DNA of 64,000 bases from JACQFZ01 sp041485885 (GCA_041485885.1 JBGPKL010000003.1:62001-126000), one strand, 5' to 3'. Counted from the first letter of the stretch, positions 51,529-60,434 are shown. The notes: generated by a model not told the origin, from the sequence alone. Translations and numbers: made by a program.

Positions 51529-51751
51529 CTGCCTCGAGTCCGGCGGGTGGGCTCTCCTCGTCCAAGATGGCGTTGGTGACGAACCCGGCCGCGATCTCGC
51601 GCAGCGCGAGCACGGTCGGTTTGTCGTTCTCTTTGGCGACGCACGCTTCCGCGCCGAGGCTCAACTGGCGCGCGCGCTTGGCGGCGACCAGCACGAGCTG
51701 GAAGCGGTTGTCCACGTTGTCCAAACAATCTTCGACGGTAATACGGGCCAT
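51458..51751 (-). CDS. rpoZ: DNA-directed RNA polymerase omega subunit
   Basis: Small RNA polymerase subunit that helps assemble beta' and binds ppGpp. The 97-residue product has ARITVEDCLDNVDNRFQLVLVAAKRARQL at its N-terminus (seen as RITVEDCLDNVDNRFQLV and AAKRARQL) and KPTVLALREIAAG, diagnostic for omega. The C-terminal tail after residue 70 is acidic and variable. It overlaps the next gene, spoT, by 71 nt in another frame. Confidence 0.96.
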   Translation of the reverse strand: MARITVEDCLDNVDNRFQLVLVAAKRARQLSLGAEACVAKENDKPTVLALREIAAGFVTNAILDEESPPAGLEADEDAIQQTPAADLAKPGDTPPTH

Positions 51752-51820
51752 GCGTTACCTCTTAACATGTAGTATGGCAAATAAAGCGATCTTAGTGGGT
51801 CGCATCAGCGAACCTACTCT

Positions 51821-51841
51821 CCCTCTCCCGGAGGGAGAGGG
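51821..51841. repeat. Short palindromic repeat CCCTCTCCC-N3-GGGAGAGGG
   Basis: Perfect 9-bp arms around GGA, in the 265-nt gap between rpoZ and gmk (51752-52016). It is part of a common proteobacterial repeat whose translation gives LPLPEGEG. No gene is visible in the rest of this gap. Confidence 0.7.
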
Positions 51842-52016
51842 CCGCTCTCGCGCATCCTGCGCTTCGCGGCATTTCGCACGTCCCTGTGCAGCAGAGCGAG
51901 CCGAGGCGCGCTTGTCGCGCGCGTTTCGTATGATCGAAGCCAGCGAAGGGGGAAGGCGCGGCTTTCCAGGAAAGGCTATCTTACTGACGGGCAGACGCTA
52001 TTTCCAGACAAAATCG

Positions 52017-52622
52017 CTAGTTTTTTAGCAGCTCCTCTACATTGAGCGCTACTTTGCGGCGGGCCTCGGGTTTTCCTTGAACGATGACTTCGAGATCGCG
52101 CAACGCTTGGTCGAAGTCGTCGTTGACGACGACATAGTCGAACTCGCCGCAATGGCGCATTTCGTCGATCGCGGCTTGCATGCGCCGGGCGATGACATCG
52201 GGCGCGTCTTGCCGCCGGTCTTTGAGGCGTTGCTCCAGCGCGGCGCGCGAGGGCGGTAATAGGAAGATCCCGATCGCATCGGGCGAGGCGCGCTTGATCG
52301 CACGCGCGCCTTGCCAATCGATATCGAAGATCACACGCTTGCCGCGCGCCAATAGATCGTCGACCGCGCGGCGCGAGGTGCCATAACGATTGCCGAACAC
52401 CTCAGCGTGTTCGAGGAACGCGTTGTCTTTGACCATCCGCTCGAACTCCGCCGGCGTCACAAAATAATAGTGCACGCCGTGCTTTTCTCCCGGACGCGGC
52501 GCGCGGGTCGTATGCGATATCGAAAGCGCGACATCGGGGAGTCGGCTGGCAAGTGCGTGCGTCAAGCTCGTCTTGCCGGTGCCGGAGGCGGCGGAAATGA
52601 TGAAAAGATTTGTTTTATTCAT
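52017..52622 (-). CDS. gmk: Guanylate kinase
   Basis: Phosphorylates GMP to GDP. From the ATG at 52622 it has 201 residues, starting MNKTNLFIISAASGTGKTSL with the P-loop at about 11-18, and has LSISHTTRAPRPGEKHGVHYYFV (GMP binding, seen as SHTTRAPRPGEKHG) and FDIDWQGARAI. A TTG nine codons upstream would extend it into a palindromic repeat, so it was not chosen. No Shine-Dalgarno sequence is obvious ahead of the ATG, because the whole leader (52625-52729) is a repeat. Same strand as yicC upstream. Confidence 0.95.
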   Translation of the reverse strand: MNKTNLFIISAASGTGKTSLTHALASRLPDVALSISHTTRAPRPGEKHGVHYYFVTPAEFERMVKDNAFLEHAEVFGNRYGTSRRAVDDLLARGKRVIFDIDWQGARAIKRASPDAIGIFLLPPSRAALEQRLKDRRQDAPDVIARRMQAAIDEMRHCGEFDYVVVNDDFDQALRDLEVIVQGKPEARRKVALNVEELLKN

Positions 52623-52624
52623 TT

Positions 52625-52729
52625 TGGAACCGCGGATAAACGTGGACAAACGCCTAATCGAATGCGGAAATGTTCTCTCCTTTTTTTCTCGTCCCTATCG
52701 GCGTTCATCTGCGTCCATCTGCGGTTTCA
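52625..52729. repeat. Dispersed palindromic repeat, copy 3 (between yicC and gmk)
   Basis: Begins GGAACCGCGGATAAACGTGG and ends with complementary GCGTCCATCTGCGGTTTC, the same family as 10670-10759 and 13808-13893 but more diverged. It fills the gap between yicC and gmk and ends 3 nt from the gmk ATG. Confidence 0.8.
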
Positions 52730-52735
52730 AACCGC

Positions 52736-53599
52736 TCATTCAATATTCTGCACCTGCTCGCGCATTTGCTCGATCAACACCTTAAGCTCGACCGCGATAT
52801 TGGTGAGGCGCAAATCGACCGACTTCGCGCCGAGCGTGTTGGTTTCGCGGTTCAGCTCCTGCATCAGAAAATCGAGGCGTCGCCCGACCTGGCCTTTGCT
52901 CCCGAGCACACGTTCGACCTCGCTCACGTGCGCGCGCAGGCGATCGAACTCTTCGCTCACGTCGGCCTTGGTCGCATACAGCACGATTTCTTGTTCGAGC
53001 CGCGTGGGGTCGAGCTGCGCGCGTATTTCACCCAACCGATTTTCTATTCGCAGACGATAATCGCGCGCGACCTCCGGCAGCAGCGTCGACAACCGCGACA
53101 GGAGTTCCTTTATGGCGCGCAGGCGCTCCTCCAGCACGCTCCGCAGGCGCTCTCCTTCGCGACGGCGCGTTGCGATAAGCTCGTCGAGCGCCGTGGTCAA
53201 CAGCTCGAGCGCCGCACCGCCCAGGGATTCGGTGTCGAGAGCAGGAAAACGAAGCACGCCGGGCCAATGAAGCACGTCGCTCACCGACAGGGGAGCGAGC
53301 CCCGTGGTCAAGGCGCCGACCTCGTCGGCCGCAGCGAGCAGTTGACTTGCCGCCGGCGCGTTGAGCGAGGGCGTCGCGCCGCCCTCCTTCGGTTGAAATC
53401 GTAGGGTCGCGTCTAGCTTTCCCCGTTCGATGCGTCGCGCGATCGATTCCCGCACAGCCGCTTCGGTCGCGCGCAACTCCTCGGGCAGCCGAATGCTGAT
53501 CTCGAGGTAGCGGTGGTTGACCGACCGCAGTTCCCAGACAAGCCCACCCGCGGGCGCATCGGACGCCGCGCGGGCAAAAGCGGTCATGCTGAGGGTCAT
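52736..53599 (-). CDS. yicC: YicC family endoribonuclease-like protein
   Basis: A 287-residue protein from the ATG at 53599 (MTLSMTAFARA); the longer frame is not family-like. It has the YicC N-terminal region (WELRSVNHRYLEISIRLPEELR, seen as ELRSVNHRYLEISIRLPEE) and the conserved C-terminal DUF1732 (KADVSEEFDRLRAHVSE, GRRLDFLMQELNRETNTLGAKS). E. coli YicC was reported to act as an endoribonuclease on a small RNA. Gene order yicC-gmk-rpoZ-spoT is common in Proteobacteria. Confidence 0.94.
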   Translation of the reverse strand: MTLSMTAFARAASDAPAGGLVWELRSVNHRYLEISIRLPEELRATEAAVRESIARRIERGKLDATLRFQPKEGGATPSLNAPAASQLLAAADEVGALTTGLAPLSVSDVLHWPGVLRFPALDTESLGGAALELLTTALDELIATRRREGERLRSVLEERLRAIKELLSRLSTLLPEVARDYRLRIENRLGEIRAQLDPTRLEQEIVLYATKADVSEEFDRLRAHVSEVERVLGSKGQVGRRLDFLMQELNRETNTLGAKSVDLRLTNIAVELKVLIEQMREQVQNIE

Positions 53600-53708
53600 A
53601 GGCGGGTTGCCGGCACGATTGAGCGATGGTAAACCGAAACCCGCGGGCGGCGAAACAGCCCAGCCACGCCGCAACGGGCTCTATAATCTAAGTACAGACT
53701 TCCCCCGC

Positions 53709-54647
53709 ATGAAAACCAAGATGGAAAACGCCCTGCCCCCGGGGTACGCGCTGCGGCAGTACCGCATCGTGCGTACGATGAGCGGCGGCGGCTTCAGCAT
53801 CGTCTACCTCGCGGACGATCCACAACGGCAACAACAGGTCGTCATTAAAGAATATCTGCCGAGCAGCCAGGCGCGGCGGGGCGACGACGAGTCAGTCGAG
53901 AGCCTTTCGGCCGAGACCGACGTGACGTTCCGCCAGGGGATTAAGCGTTTCTTCGACGAGGCGGGCGCGCTCGCCAAAATCAACCATCCGAACATCGTGC
54001 GGGTCATTGACTTCTTCCGGGACAACAACACGGTATACCTCGTGATGAACCACGAGGACGGCAAGGACCTCGGCTGGTACATCAAGCGTCGTCGCGGTGG
54101 CCTGTCGGAGAAATTCATCCGTACGGTATTTCCGCAACTCCTGCACGGCTTGCGGGAGTTACACGCGAGCAACCTGCTGCATCTCGACATCAAGCCACCG
54201 AACATTTTTCTGCGCCCCGGCGGCAATCCGCTGCTGCTCGACTTCGGCGCCACTCAACCCGCGTATCGCGAAAACCGCGTGCTCGGCGCACACACCCTAA
54301 CCCTCGGCTACGCTCCGATCGAGCAGCATCGCCGCGGTCACTTGGGCCCATGGACCGATCTTTACGCGATCGGCGCCTCGATGTGGGCATGCATGAGCGG
54401 CAAATCGCCGCCGCCCGCGACGGAGCGCGGCGAGCGCGACAAGTACAAGCCCGCGGTTCGCGCGTACTCCGGTCGCTATTCGCGGCAACTGCTCGAGGCG
54501 GTGGACTGGTGCCTTAAGGTGGATCAACTGGAGCGTCCGCAGACGGTTCAGCAATTACTCGACTTCCTCAATCAGCCGGCGGCGCCCGAGACCGAAACCG
54601 AGAGCGGCGTCTTCGGGCGGCTGTGGAAGTTATCGTGGCCGAAGTGA
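53709..54647 (+). CDS. Serine/threonine protein kinase
   Basis: A 312-residue Hanks-type kinase without a transmembrane segment. It has a glycine-rich loop MSGGGFSIVYLA (24-35), the ATP lysine K47 (VVIKEYLP), the catalytic HLDIKPPN (D160, with Leu for Arg in the HRD motif) and DFG at 178-180 followed by ATQPAYRENRVLGAHTLTLGYAPIEQ (activation loop). The last about 45 residues are outside the kinase fold. ATG 53709 is used; the ATG at 53721 is also possible. A PP2C phosphatase gene follows after 7 nt, so the pair forms a phospho-switch. Targets are unknown. Confidence 0.92.
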   Translation: MKTKMENALPPGYALRQYRIVRTMSGGGFSIVYLADDPQRQQQVVIKEYLPSSQARRGDDESVESLSAETDVTFRQGIKRFFDEAGALAKINHPNIVRVIDFFRDNNTVYLVMNHEDGKDLGWYIKRRRGGLSEKFIRTVFPQLLHGLRELHASNLLHLDIKPPNIFLRPGGNPLLLDFGATQPAYRENRVLGAHTLTLGYAPIEQHRRGHLGPWTDLYAIGASMWACMSGKSPPPATERGERDKYKPAVRAYSGRYSRQLLEAVDWCLKVDQLERPQTVQQLLDFLNQPAAPETETESGVFGRLWKLSWPK

Positions 54648-54654
54648 CGCCGGC

Positions 54655-55596
54655 ATGAAATATCAAGTCGCACAGCTTTCGAGCCCCGGCGGACGACGCG
54701 CGAACGAAGACCGCGTCGGAATTGCGGAGCGCCGCAACGCGGTGCTCCTGGTTGTCGCCGACGGTCTCGGCGGTCACAGCGGTGGCGAGCTCGCCGCCCA
54801 AACGGTTGTCGAGACGGTGATTCGATTGTTTCAAAGCGTGAAGCAACCTCGGCTCACCGATCCATTCGCGTTCCTCGCCCTAACGATGCTCAAGGCGCAC
54901 CAATCCGTTCTAGTGCGCGCCAAAGCGCACGTCCCCCCGCTCGAGGCGCGCACGACGTGCGTGGTCTGTCTGGTGCAGGAGGGTTATGCGTACTGGGCGC
55001 ATGTGGGGGACAGCCGCTTGTACCATTTCCGCGGTCGCCAGCTCCTGAAGCGCACCGAAGATCATACGACGATCGAGGAGTTGCGCCGCGACGGCGTGAT
55101 TAGCGAAGAGGAAATGGCGCAGCATCCGCGCAAAAGTTATTTGCTGCGCTCGCTCGGCGGCAGCGGCGATCCGCGCATCACGCTGGGCGAGGAGACGTCG
55201 CTCAAGACCGGCGACACGCTGCTGCTCTGCACGGATGGACTATGGGAAGCGCTGGTGGCGGATGAGATCGCCGGGTTTCTCGCGCTGCCAACGGTCGAGC
55301 ACGGAATGGAGGAAATGATTTCCATCGCCGAAAAACGCATGGGCGATGCGTGCGACAACGTAACCGTGGCCTGTTTGCGTTGGGAAGACCGCGCGGCGCA
55401 GCCACTACCGCACCAGCGAGTGGGGGCAACACAGGTTGATGCGAAGCTTTTTTGGCAAGGCGCGGCGGCGGTGAAGGCGGCGGAGAAACGGGTGGCGGTC
55501 GAGCCCGAGCAGAAAACCGCCGACAAGCGTGGCAGCATCGAAAGCCGCATCAGCGAACTTGAAGAGTACTTGCGGCAATTCGAGCCGAAGAATTGA
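54655..55596 (+). CDS. PP2C-family protein phosphatase
   Basis: A 313-residue metal-dependent phosphatase. The metal-binding motifs are SSPGGRRANEDRVGIAE (first Asp), VADGLGGHSGGELAA, YWAHVGDSRLYHFRG and LLLCTDGLWEALV; the last acidic site DACDNVTVACLRW is also visible. About 60 residues follow the catalytic domain, ending in a short helical tail (SRISELEEYLRQFEPKN). It starts 7 nt after the kinase gene and is likely its antagonist. Confidence 0.93.
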   Translation: MKYQVAQLSSPGGRRANEDRVGIAERRNAVLLVVADGLGGHSGGELAAQTVVETVIRLFQSVKQPRLTDPFAFLALTMLKAHQSVLVRAKAHVPPLEARTTCVVCLVQEGYAYWAHVGDSRLYHFRGRQLLKRTEDHTTIEELRRDGVISEEEMAQHPRKSYLLRSLGGSGDPRITLGEETSLKTGDTLLLCTDGLWEALVADEIAGFLALPTVEHGMEEMISIAEKRMGDACDNVTVACLRWEDRAAQPLPHQRVGATQVDAKLFWQGAAAVKAAEKRVAVEPEQKTADKRGSIESRISELEEYLRQFEPKN

Positions 55597-55778
55597 GGGC
55601 TGCCGCCGCGGCGATTTGCGGCGCGCTCGCGAGCCCTCCGAATGCGTTCTTGCGAACGGCTATAGACCCGCGTTAGTCCCGGCCCACGGCGTTCGTGCTT
55701 CGTTGTGGAACGTGTTCCCGAAATCTCCGCCGCGCGCCCTGCTACAATGCGCACTCCTTCATTTTTCCGAGAAAATGC

Positions 55779-56498
55779 ATGCGACCCAGCGGCCGGGAGC
55801 CCGATGAACTGCGCGCCATTCGAATCACGCGCCACTATACGCGTCACGCCGAGGGCTCCGTGCTCATCGAGTTCGGAGAAACGCGCGTGCTCTGCACCGC
55901 GAGCGTCGAGGAAAAGGTTCCGTCGTTTCTGAAAGGCAAGGGTCAGGGCTGGATCACGGCGGAGTACGGGATGCTCCCGCGCGCGACGCACGAGCGCACG
56001 CAGCGCGAAGCCGCGCGCGGCAAGCAGGTCGGTCGCACGCTCGAGATCCAGCGTTTGATCGGGCGCGCGCTGCGTGCCGCCGTCGACCTCGCCGCATTGG
56101 GCGAACACACGATCACGGTGGATTGTGACGTGCTCCAGGCCGACGGCGGAACTCGGACCGCGTCGATCACCGGCGGTTGCGTGGCGTTGATCGACGCCAT
56201 TACTTCACTGCGCGAAAAGAAAGCGTTGACGCGCGATCCTCTGCGGCACTTCGTCGCGTCGGTGTCGGTCGGTCTCTACGGGGGCGTCCCGGTGCTCGAT
56301 CTCGACTACGCCGAAGATTCGAACGCGCAGACCGACATGAACGTCGTCATGAACGACGCGCACGGCTTCATCGAAGTGCAAGGTACCGCCGAGCGCGAGA
56401 GCTTCAGCGGCGAGCAGCTGAACGTCATGACCGATCTCGCGCGCCGCGGCATCGAGCAGCTCATCGCCCATCAACGTCGCGCTCTCGCCGCGCGATGA
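55779..56498 (+). CDS. rph: Ribonuclease PH
   Basis: Phosphorolytic 3'-exoribonuclease that trims tRNA precursors. From the ATG at 55779 (MRPSGREPDELRAIRITRHYTRHAEGS) it has 239 residues. Signatures are GSVLIEFGETRVLCTASVEEKVP (seen as EFGETRVLCTASVEEKVP), WITAEYGMLPRATHER and the phosphate-binding VDCDVLQADGGTRTASITG. A TACAAT -10-like hexamer lies about 35 nt upstream, without a good -35. It overlaps rdgB by 4 nt. Confidence 0.96.
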   Translation: MRPSGREPDELRAIRITRHYTRHAEGSVLIEFGETRVLCTASVEEKVPSFLKGKGQGWITAEYGMLPRATHERTQREAARGKQVGRTLEIQRLIGRALRAAVDLAALGEHTITVDCDVLQADGGTRTASITGGCVALIDAITSLREKKALTRDPLRHFVASVSVGLYGGVPVLDLDYAEDSNAQTDMNVVMNDAHGFIEVQGTAERESFSGEQLNVMTDLARRGIEQLIAHQRRALAAR

Positions 56499-57100
56499 GG
56501 CAGACGATCGTCCTTGCCAGCGACAACGCCGGCAAGCTGCGCGAGATATCCGAACTGCTCGCTCCCCTCGATATCGAGGTGGCGCCCCAATCGCGTTTCG
56601 CCGTGCCCGCCGCGCAGGAGACCGGCGCCACGTTCCTTGAGAACGCGCTTCTCAAGGCCCGCCATGCCGCGCAATACACCGGCCATCCAACGATCGCCGA
56701 TGATTCGGGGCTCGAAGTCGATGCGCTCGGCGGCGCGCCCGGCGTTCACTCCGCACGCTACGCCGGAGCGGGTGCTACCGACGCCACCAACCTCGAAAAG
56801 CTCCTCGCGGCGCTTCGTCGTGTTCCAGACGCCGCGCGCACGGCGCGCTTTCAGTGCGTCATGATTTATCTGCGCCACGCACAGGATCCCAACCCCATGA
56901 TCGCGCGAGGCACCTGGAACGGATGGATAGCCGCCGTCGCGCGAGGTGTGAACGGCTTCGGCTACGATCCGGTGTTCCTCGTGCCCGAACGGGGCTGCAC
57001 ATCGGCCGAACTGTCCCCGGACGAAAAGAATCGCTTGAGCCACCGCGGGCAAGCGCTACGCGTGCTGATCGAGGCCATTCGAAAGTCACACGCGACATGA
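56495..57100 (+). CDS. rdgB: XTP/dITP diphosphatase RdgB (Ham1 family)
   Basis: House-cleaning pyrophosphatase that hydrolyses ITP, dITP and XTP. From the ATG at 56495 it has 201 residues, with the Ham1 signatures IVLASDNAGKLREI, ETGATFLENALLKARHAA, PTIADDSGLEVDALGGAPGVHSARYAG (seen as DDSGLEVDALGGAPGVHSAR) and FGYDPVFLVPE. Overlaps rph before it and the EamA exporter gene after it, both by ATGA. Confidence 0.96.
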   Translation: MRQTIVLASDNAGKLREISELLAPLDIEVAPQSRFAVPAAQETGATFLENALLKARHAAQYTGHPTIADDSGLEVDALGGAPGVHSARYAGAGATDATNLEKLLAALRRVPDAARTARFQCVMIYLRHAQDPNPMIARGTWNGWIAAVARGVNGFGYDPVFLVPERGCTSAELSPDEKNRLSHRGQALRVLIEAIRKSHAT

Positions 57101-58008
57101 CGAAGCCGGCGGGTTGGAGATTAAAGACGGCGGCGGCCTTCGCGACGGTGTATCTCGTTTGGGGATCGACCTATCTTGCGATACGCGTCGGCGTTCAGAA
57201 GTTACCGCCCGCGCTGTTTGCGGGCTCCCGCTTCGTGGCCGCCGGGTTGTTGCTCGTGCTCTACGCACGTCGCGTCGGCCAGTCGTGGCCGCGGAGTTCG
57301 TTCGAGTGGAAAGTCATCGCCATCGTCGGCGTGCTGTTGCTCGTCGGCGGCAACGGGCTCGTCGTGTGGGGATCGCAGTGGATCGCGTCCAATCAGGCAG
57401 CACTCGTCGTCGCGAGCGTCGCGCTCTGGATCGCGGGGCTAGGGACGCTCGGACGAAACGGCGAACCGTTGTCGCGTCAAGCGCTGATGGGTCTCATCAC
57501 CGGACTAATCGGCGTCGGCATACTGATGCGCCCTGCGACCGATTTTTCGACGAACGCCATGTGGGGTCAGGTAGCCGTCCTCTGCGCGTCGTTTCTTTGG
57601 GCGACCGGGACGATTTACGCCAAGCGCACGCGGCCGACGACGCCTGCGCTCATGTCGGCCGGCCTGCAGTCGTTGGTCGCCGGCGGCGTGCTTTGCGTCA
57701 TCGGCGTGTTGCTCGGCGAGACGGATGCTTGGCGTTGGTCTGGCACCGGAAGCATCGCGCTCGCTTATCTCACTGTGTTCGGCGCGTTCGCCTTCGCCGC
57801 CTACGTCTGGCTGGTGCATGAAGTCACTCCGGCCGCGCTCGGCACCTACGCGTACGTGAACCCGGCGATCGCGGTGCTCCTTGGGTGGTGGGTGCTTGAC
57901 GAGCAACTGGACGGTGCTCAAATGATCGGCATGGCGACCATCTTGCTCGGCGTGGTGTTGGTAAGCACCGCTCGTGCGCCCGAGGTTCCGGTAACCGCAC
58001 GACCTTAA
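57097..58008 (+). CDS. EamA/DMT-family exporter (YedA-like)
   Basis: A 303-residue inner-membrane protein with about ten helices arranged as two EamA repeats. The first starts with VYLVWGSTYLAIRVGV, the second with FLWATGTIYAKR. The motif FVAAGLLLVLYARR is also typical of the drug/metabolite transporter superfamily. The substrate is unknown; YedA-type members are generally annotated as amino-acid or metabolite exporters. Its ATG overlaps the rdgB stop (ATGA), and hemW begins 10 nt after its stop, so it belongs to the rph-rdgB-hemW transcript. Confidence 0.9.
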   Translation: MTKPAGWRLKTAAAFATVYLVWGSTYLAIRVGVQKLPPALFAGSRFVAAGLLLVLYARRVGQSWPRSSFEWKVIAIVGVLLLVGGNGLVVWGSQWIASNQAALVVASVALWIAGLGTLGRNGEPLSRQALMGLITGLIGVGILMRPATDFSTNAMWGQVAVLCASFLWATGTIYAKRTRPTTPALMSAGLQSLVAGGVLCVIGVLLGETDAWRWSGTGSIALAYLTVFGAFAFAAYVWLVHEVTPAALGTYAYVNPAIAVLLGWWVLDEQLDGAQMIGMATILLGVVLVSTARAPEVPVTARP

Positions 58009-58018
58009 CGCATTGCTC

Positions 58019-59164
58019 ATGGCGCCCGCTTCCCCACCTCCGCTTTCGCTTTACATCCACCTTCCGTGGTGCGTGCGCAAGTGTCCTTATTGCGATTTCA
58101 ACTCTCACGCGACGCATGGCGAGCTTCCGGAAGATCGCTACGTCGATGCGCTACTGGGCGATCTGGCGACGGAGGCAACTGCGGTCAAGAATCGCACGAT
58201 AGAGACGGTGTTCCTTGGCGGCGGCACGCCAAGCCTTTTCAGTCCCGAAGCGATCGCACGGTTACTTGCGGGAACGCGGGCGCGGTTGGCGATCGCGCCC
58301 GAGGCAGAGATCACACTCGAGGCCAACCCGGGGACAGTCGACGTCTCGCGCTTTCGCGGCTTCCGAGAGGCGGGCGTCAACCGGCTTTCGATCGGTGTTC
58401 AGAGTTTCGAGCCGGAGAAACTAAAAGCGCTGGGCCGCATTCACGGCGTCGACGAGGCTCTCGCCGCCGCCGACGCCGCGCGCGTCGCCGGATTCGCCAA
58501 CTTCAACCTCGATCTGATGTACGGCTTGCCGGGACAGACCGTGGCGCAAGCGGTCGCGGATCTCGGCACCGCGATTGCACTGCGACCCGTGCATCTTTCG
58601 GTCTATCAGCTCACGCTCGAGCCCAATACCCTGTTTCATCAACACCCGCCATCGCTGCCTGACGAGGACACCATCGAGGAAATGCGGCAAGCGCTTGTTC
58701 ATGCGCTCGAGCAGAACGGCTATGACCAATACGAAGTATCCGCCTATGCGCAGGCTGGCTGGCAATGCCGGCACAATCGAAACTACTGGGAGTTCGGCGA
58801 TTACCTCGGCATCGGCGCCGGCGCGCACGGTAAGATCTCGAGCGCCCAAGAAGTCACGCGAACCGCAAAGACTCGCCATCCGCAGGCGTACCTGCGCGAC
58901 ACGGACACCGGCGCCGCGCGATCCGTGGTTCGTACTCTCGCGGTGCCCGATCTCGTCTGCGAGTTCATGCTGAACGCGCTTCGGCTGCGCCACGGCTTTC
59001 CGACGTCACTCTTCGCCGAGCGCACGGGACTCGCGCTCGACGCAATAGCAGCACCGCTGCAAACGGCGCAGGAAAGAGGATTGCTTGAGCTCGATTCGAA
59101 CGTTCGGACGACGGCGCTCGGACGGCGCTTTCTCAACGATTTGACGATGCTGTTCTTGCCGTGA
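58019..59164 (+). CDS. hemW: Radical SAM heme chaperone HemW
   Basis: A 381-residue protein of the coproporphyrinogen oxidase-like radical SAM family, now seen as a heme chaperone. From the ATG at 58019 the radical SAM motif is CVRKCPYCDFNSH with cysteines at 18, 22 and 25. HemW has the fourth residue pattern of three cysteines followed by Phe, and lacks the long N-terminal extension of HemN. Other motifs are TVFLGGGTPSLF, EANPG, LSIGVQSF, DLMYGLPGQT and HNRNYWEFGDYLGIGAGAHG (seen as RNYWEFGDYLGIGAGAHG). A TTG two codons upstream is an alternative start. Confidence 0.95.
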   Translation: MAPASPPPLSLYIHLPWCVRKCPYCDFNSHATHGELPEDRYVDALLGDLATEATAVKNRTIETVFLGGGTPSLFSPEAIARLLAGTRARLAIAPEAEITLEANPGTVDVSRFRGFREAGVNRLSIGVQSFEPEKLKALGRIHGVDEALAAADAARVAGFANFNLDLMYGLPGQTVAQAVADLGTAIALRPVHLSVYQLTLEPNTLFHQHPPSLPDEDTIEEMRQALVHALEQNGYDQYEVSAYAQAGWQCRHNRNYWEFGDYLGIGAGAHGKISSAQEVTRTAKTRHPQAYLRDTDTGAARSVVRTLAVPDLVCEFMLNALRLRHGFPTSLFAERTGLALDAIAAPLQTAQERGLLELDSNVRTTALGRRFLNDLTMLFLP

Positions 59165-59287
59165 GCTTTGCCGGCGAGACACCTGAAGGTAAAGTACCCC
59201 TAGCCGTGGAGGTAGCGCGTTTGTTAGCGTATCGAACAATTTTTGCGCGATGTCTTAGCACCGTCGCATGACTTTGAGGAGCTGAAC

Positions 59288-59812
59288 ATGAACAAACCCC
59301 ACCGATATATTCTGGCCGGTGCACTTTTCGGATGCCTGTCTTTCACAACGGCCGCATCGGCGGAGGACAACCCGGTGTACTTCGGAATCAAGGCCGGCGT
59401 AATGAAAGCCGACGTAGATGGCTTCGATACCTCCAACAACTTCGGACTCCTGTTGGGTTTCGACGTTTACCGAGACGTCGCCGGCGCGTTTTCGATCGAG
59501 GGCGAATACACGCGCAAGCTTTCCAAAGGCAACGTGTCGGGGGGCGGCGATTGGAAAATTGAAACGCTCGCCGCCTATGGCGCCTATCGCACCGCCGGCG
59601 ATCTATATCTCAAGGCAAAGGTGGGATATTTGCGCGAAGATGTCAGCGTCAGTGGAGTAGGCAACACCAGCGTATCGGGAACGGATTCCGGAGTGTCGTA
59701 TGGAGCCGGCGTGGGCTATCGCTTTAATCGCAAGACGGGACTCGAGCTCGAATACACGATCATCGAGGGCGATATCAGTTTCCTCAGTCTCGGATACTTC
59801 ACGCATTTCTAA
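59288..59812 (+). CDS. Outer-membrane beta-barrel protein (OmpA/OprF-like N-terminal barrel)
   Basis: A 174-residue protein with a signal peptide (RYILAGALFGCLSFTTAASAE). About eight amphipathic strands follow: VYFGIKAGVMKAD, FGLLLGFDVYRD, FSIEGEYTRKLSK, WKIETLAAYGAYRTA, LYLKAKVGYLRED, SYGAGVGYRFN, LELEYTII and LSLGYFTHF. It ends in a C-terminal Phe. This is the size of a small eight-stranded barrel. The ATG at 59288 is preceded by GAGGAGC. Function is unknown; the TlpA-like gene follows 25 nt later. Confidence 0.85.
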   Translation: MNKPHRYILAGALFGCLSFTTAASAEDNPVYFGIKAGVMKADVDGFDTSNNFGLLLGFDVYRDVAGAFSIEGEYTRKLSKGNVSGGGDWKIETLAAYGAYRTAGDLYLKAKVGYLREDVSVSGVGNTSVSGTDSGVSYGAGVGYRFNRKTGLELEYTIIEGDISFLSLGYFTHF

Positions 59813-59837
59813 AAAATTAACTCGCCAGGGAAATCAC

Positions 59838-60395
59838 GTGGCGCGCGAAAAAACGGTCGGATGGCGTTGGCGCTCACGCGCTTCGCCTCTGGTAGTGTTC
59901 TCGCTCATCGCAGTCATTGCGGCGAGTGCCGCGTTGCTGCTCCCTGGGCTGCGCTTACGCTCCGCGCCGGCGGTGAGTTTCACTTTGCTCGACGGGCGCG
60001 CGGTGGAATTCGCACAGTTGCGCGGCCGGCCGGTGCTCATCGCCTTCTGGGCGACGAGTTGCGCGCCGTGCGTCGCCGAGCTTCCCGACCTCGTAAAGCT
60101 GTATCGCGACCTGCACCCGCGAGGATTAGAACTAATCGCCGTAGCAATGCCTTATGATCCACCGCTACACGTCCAAGCTTTCGTGCGCGATCACGCGGTG
60201 CCTTATCCAGTGGCGCTCGACGTCGGCGGCGTCGTGTGGCGGGCATTCGACGAGGTCAAATTCGTTCCGACGACCTTTTTGTTCGACCCTCAGGGAGAGA
60301 TGATTTTTCGTTACGTGGGAAAGCTCGACATCGCGCGTGCCCGGCGCCTGGTCGCTCCGTTTCTGGATCAGACGCCCGTCACGTCCCCGTCCTGA
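59838..60395 (+). CDS. TlpA-like membrane-anchored thioredoxin
   Basis: A 185-residue protein from GTG 59838, preceded by CAGGGA; upstream in-frame sequence lies in the beta-barrel gene and is not conserved. It has an N-terminal membrane anchor (about 18-38) and a thioredoxin/AhpC-TSA domain facing the periplasm, with the redox motif WATSCAPC (C75 and C78) and KFVPTTFLFDPQGE (cis-Pro loop). It probably keeps a periplasmic thiol, for example in cytochrome c maturation, reduced. Partner genes are not adjacent. Convergent with priA. Confidence 0.85.
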   Translation: MAREKTVGWRWRSRASPLVVFSLIAVIAASAALLLPGLRLRSAPAVSFTLLDGRAVEFAQLRGRPVLIAFWATSCAPCVAELPDLVKLYRDLHPRGLELIAVAMPYDPPLHVQAFVRDHAVPYPVALDVGGVVWRAFDEVKFVPTTFLFDPQGEMIFRYVGKLDIARARRLVAPFLDQTPVTSPS

Positions 60396-60434
60396 TCGGG
60401 CACTGCTAACCGGACCCCGCCACCGTTGTGATCT

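Noticed and set aside
49825..51579. A 584-codon plus-strand reading frame across spoT
   Set aside because: It is antisense to the spoT gene, whose domains are complete; its protein has no family signature and comes from GC-rich codon bias.
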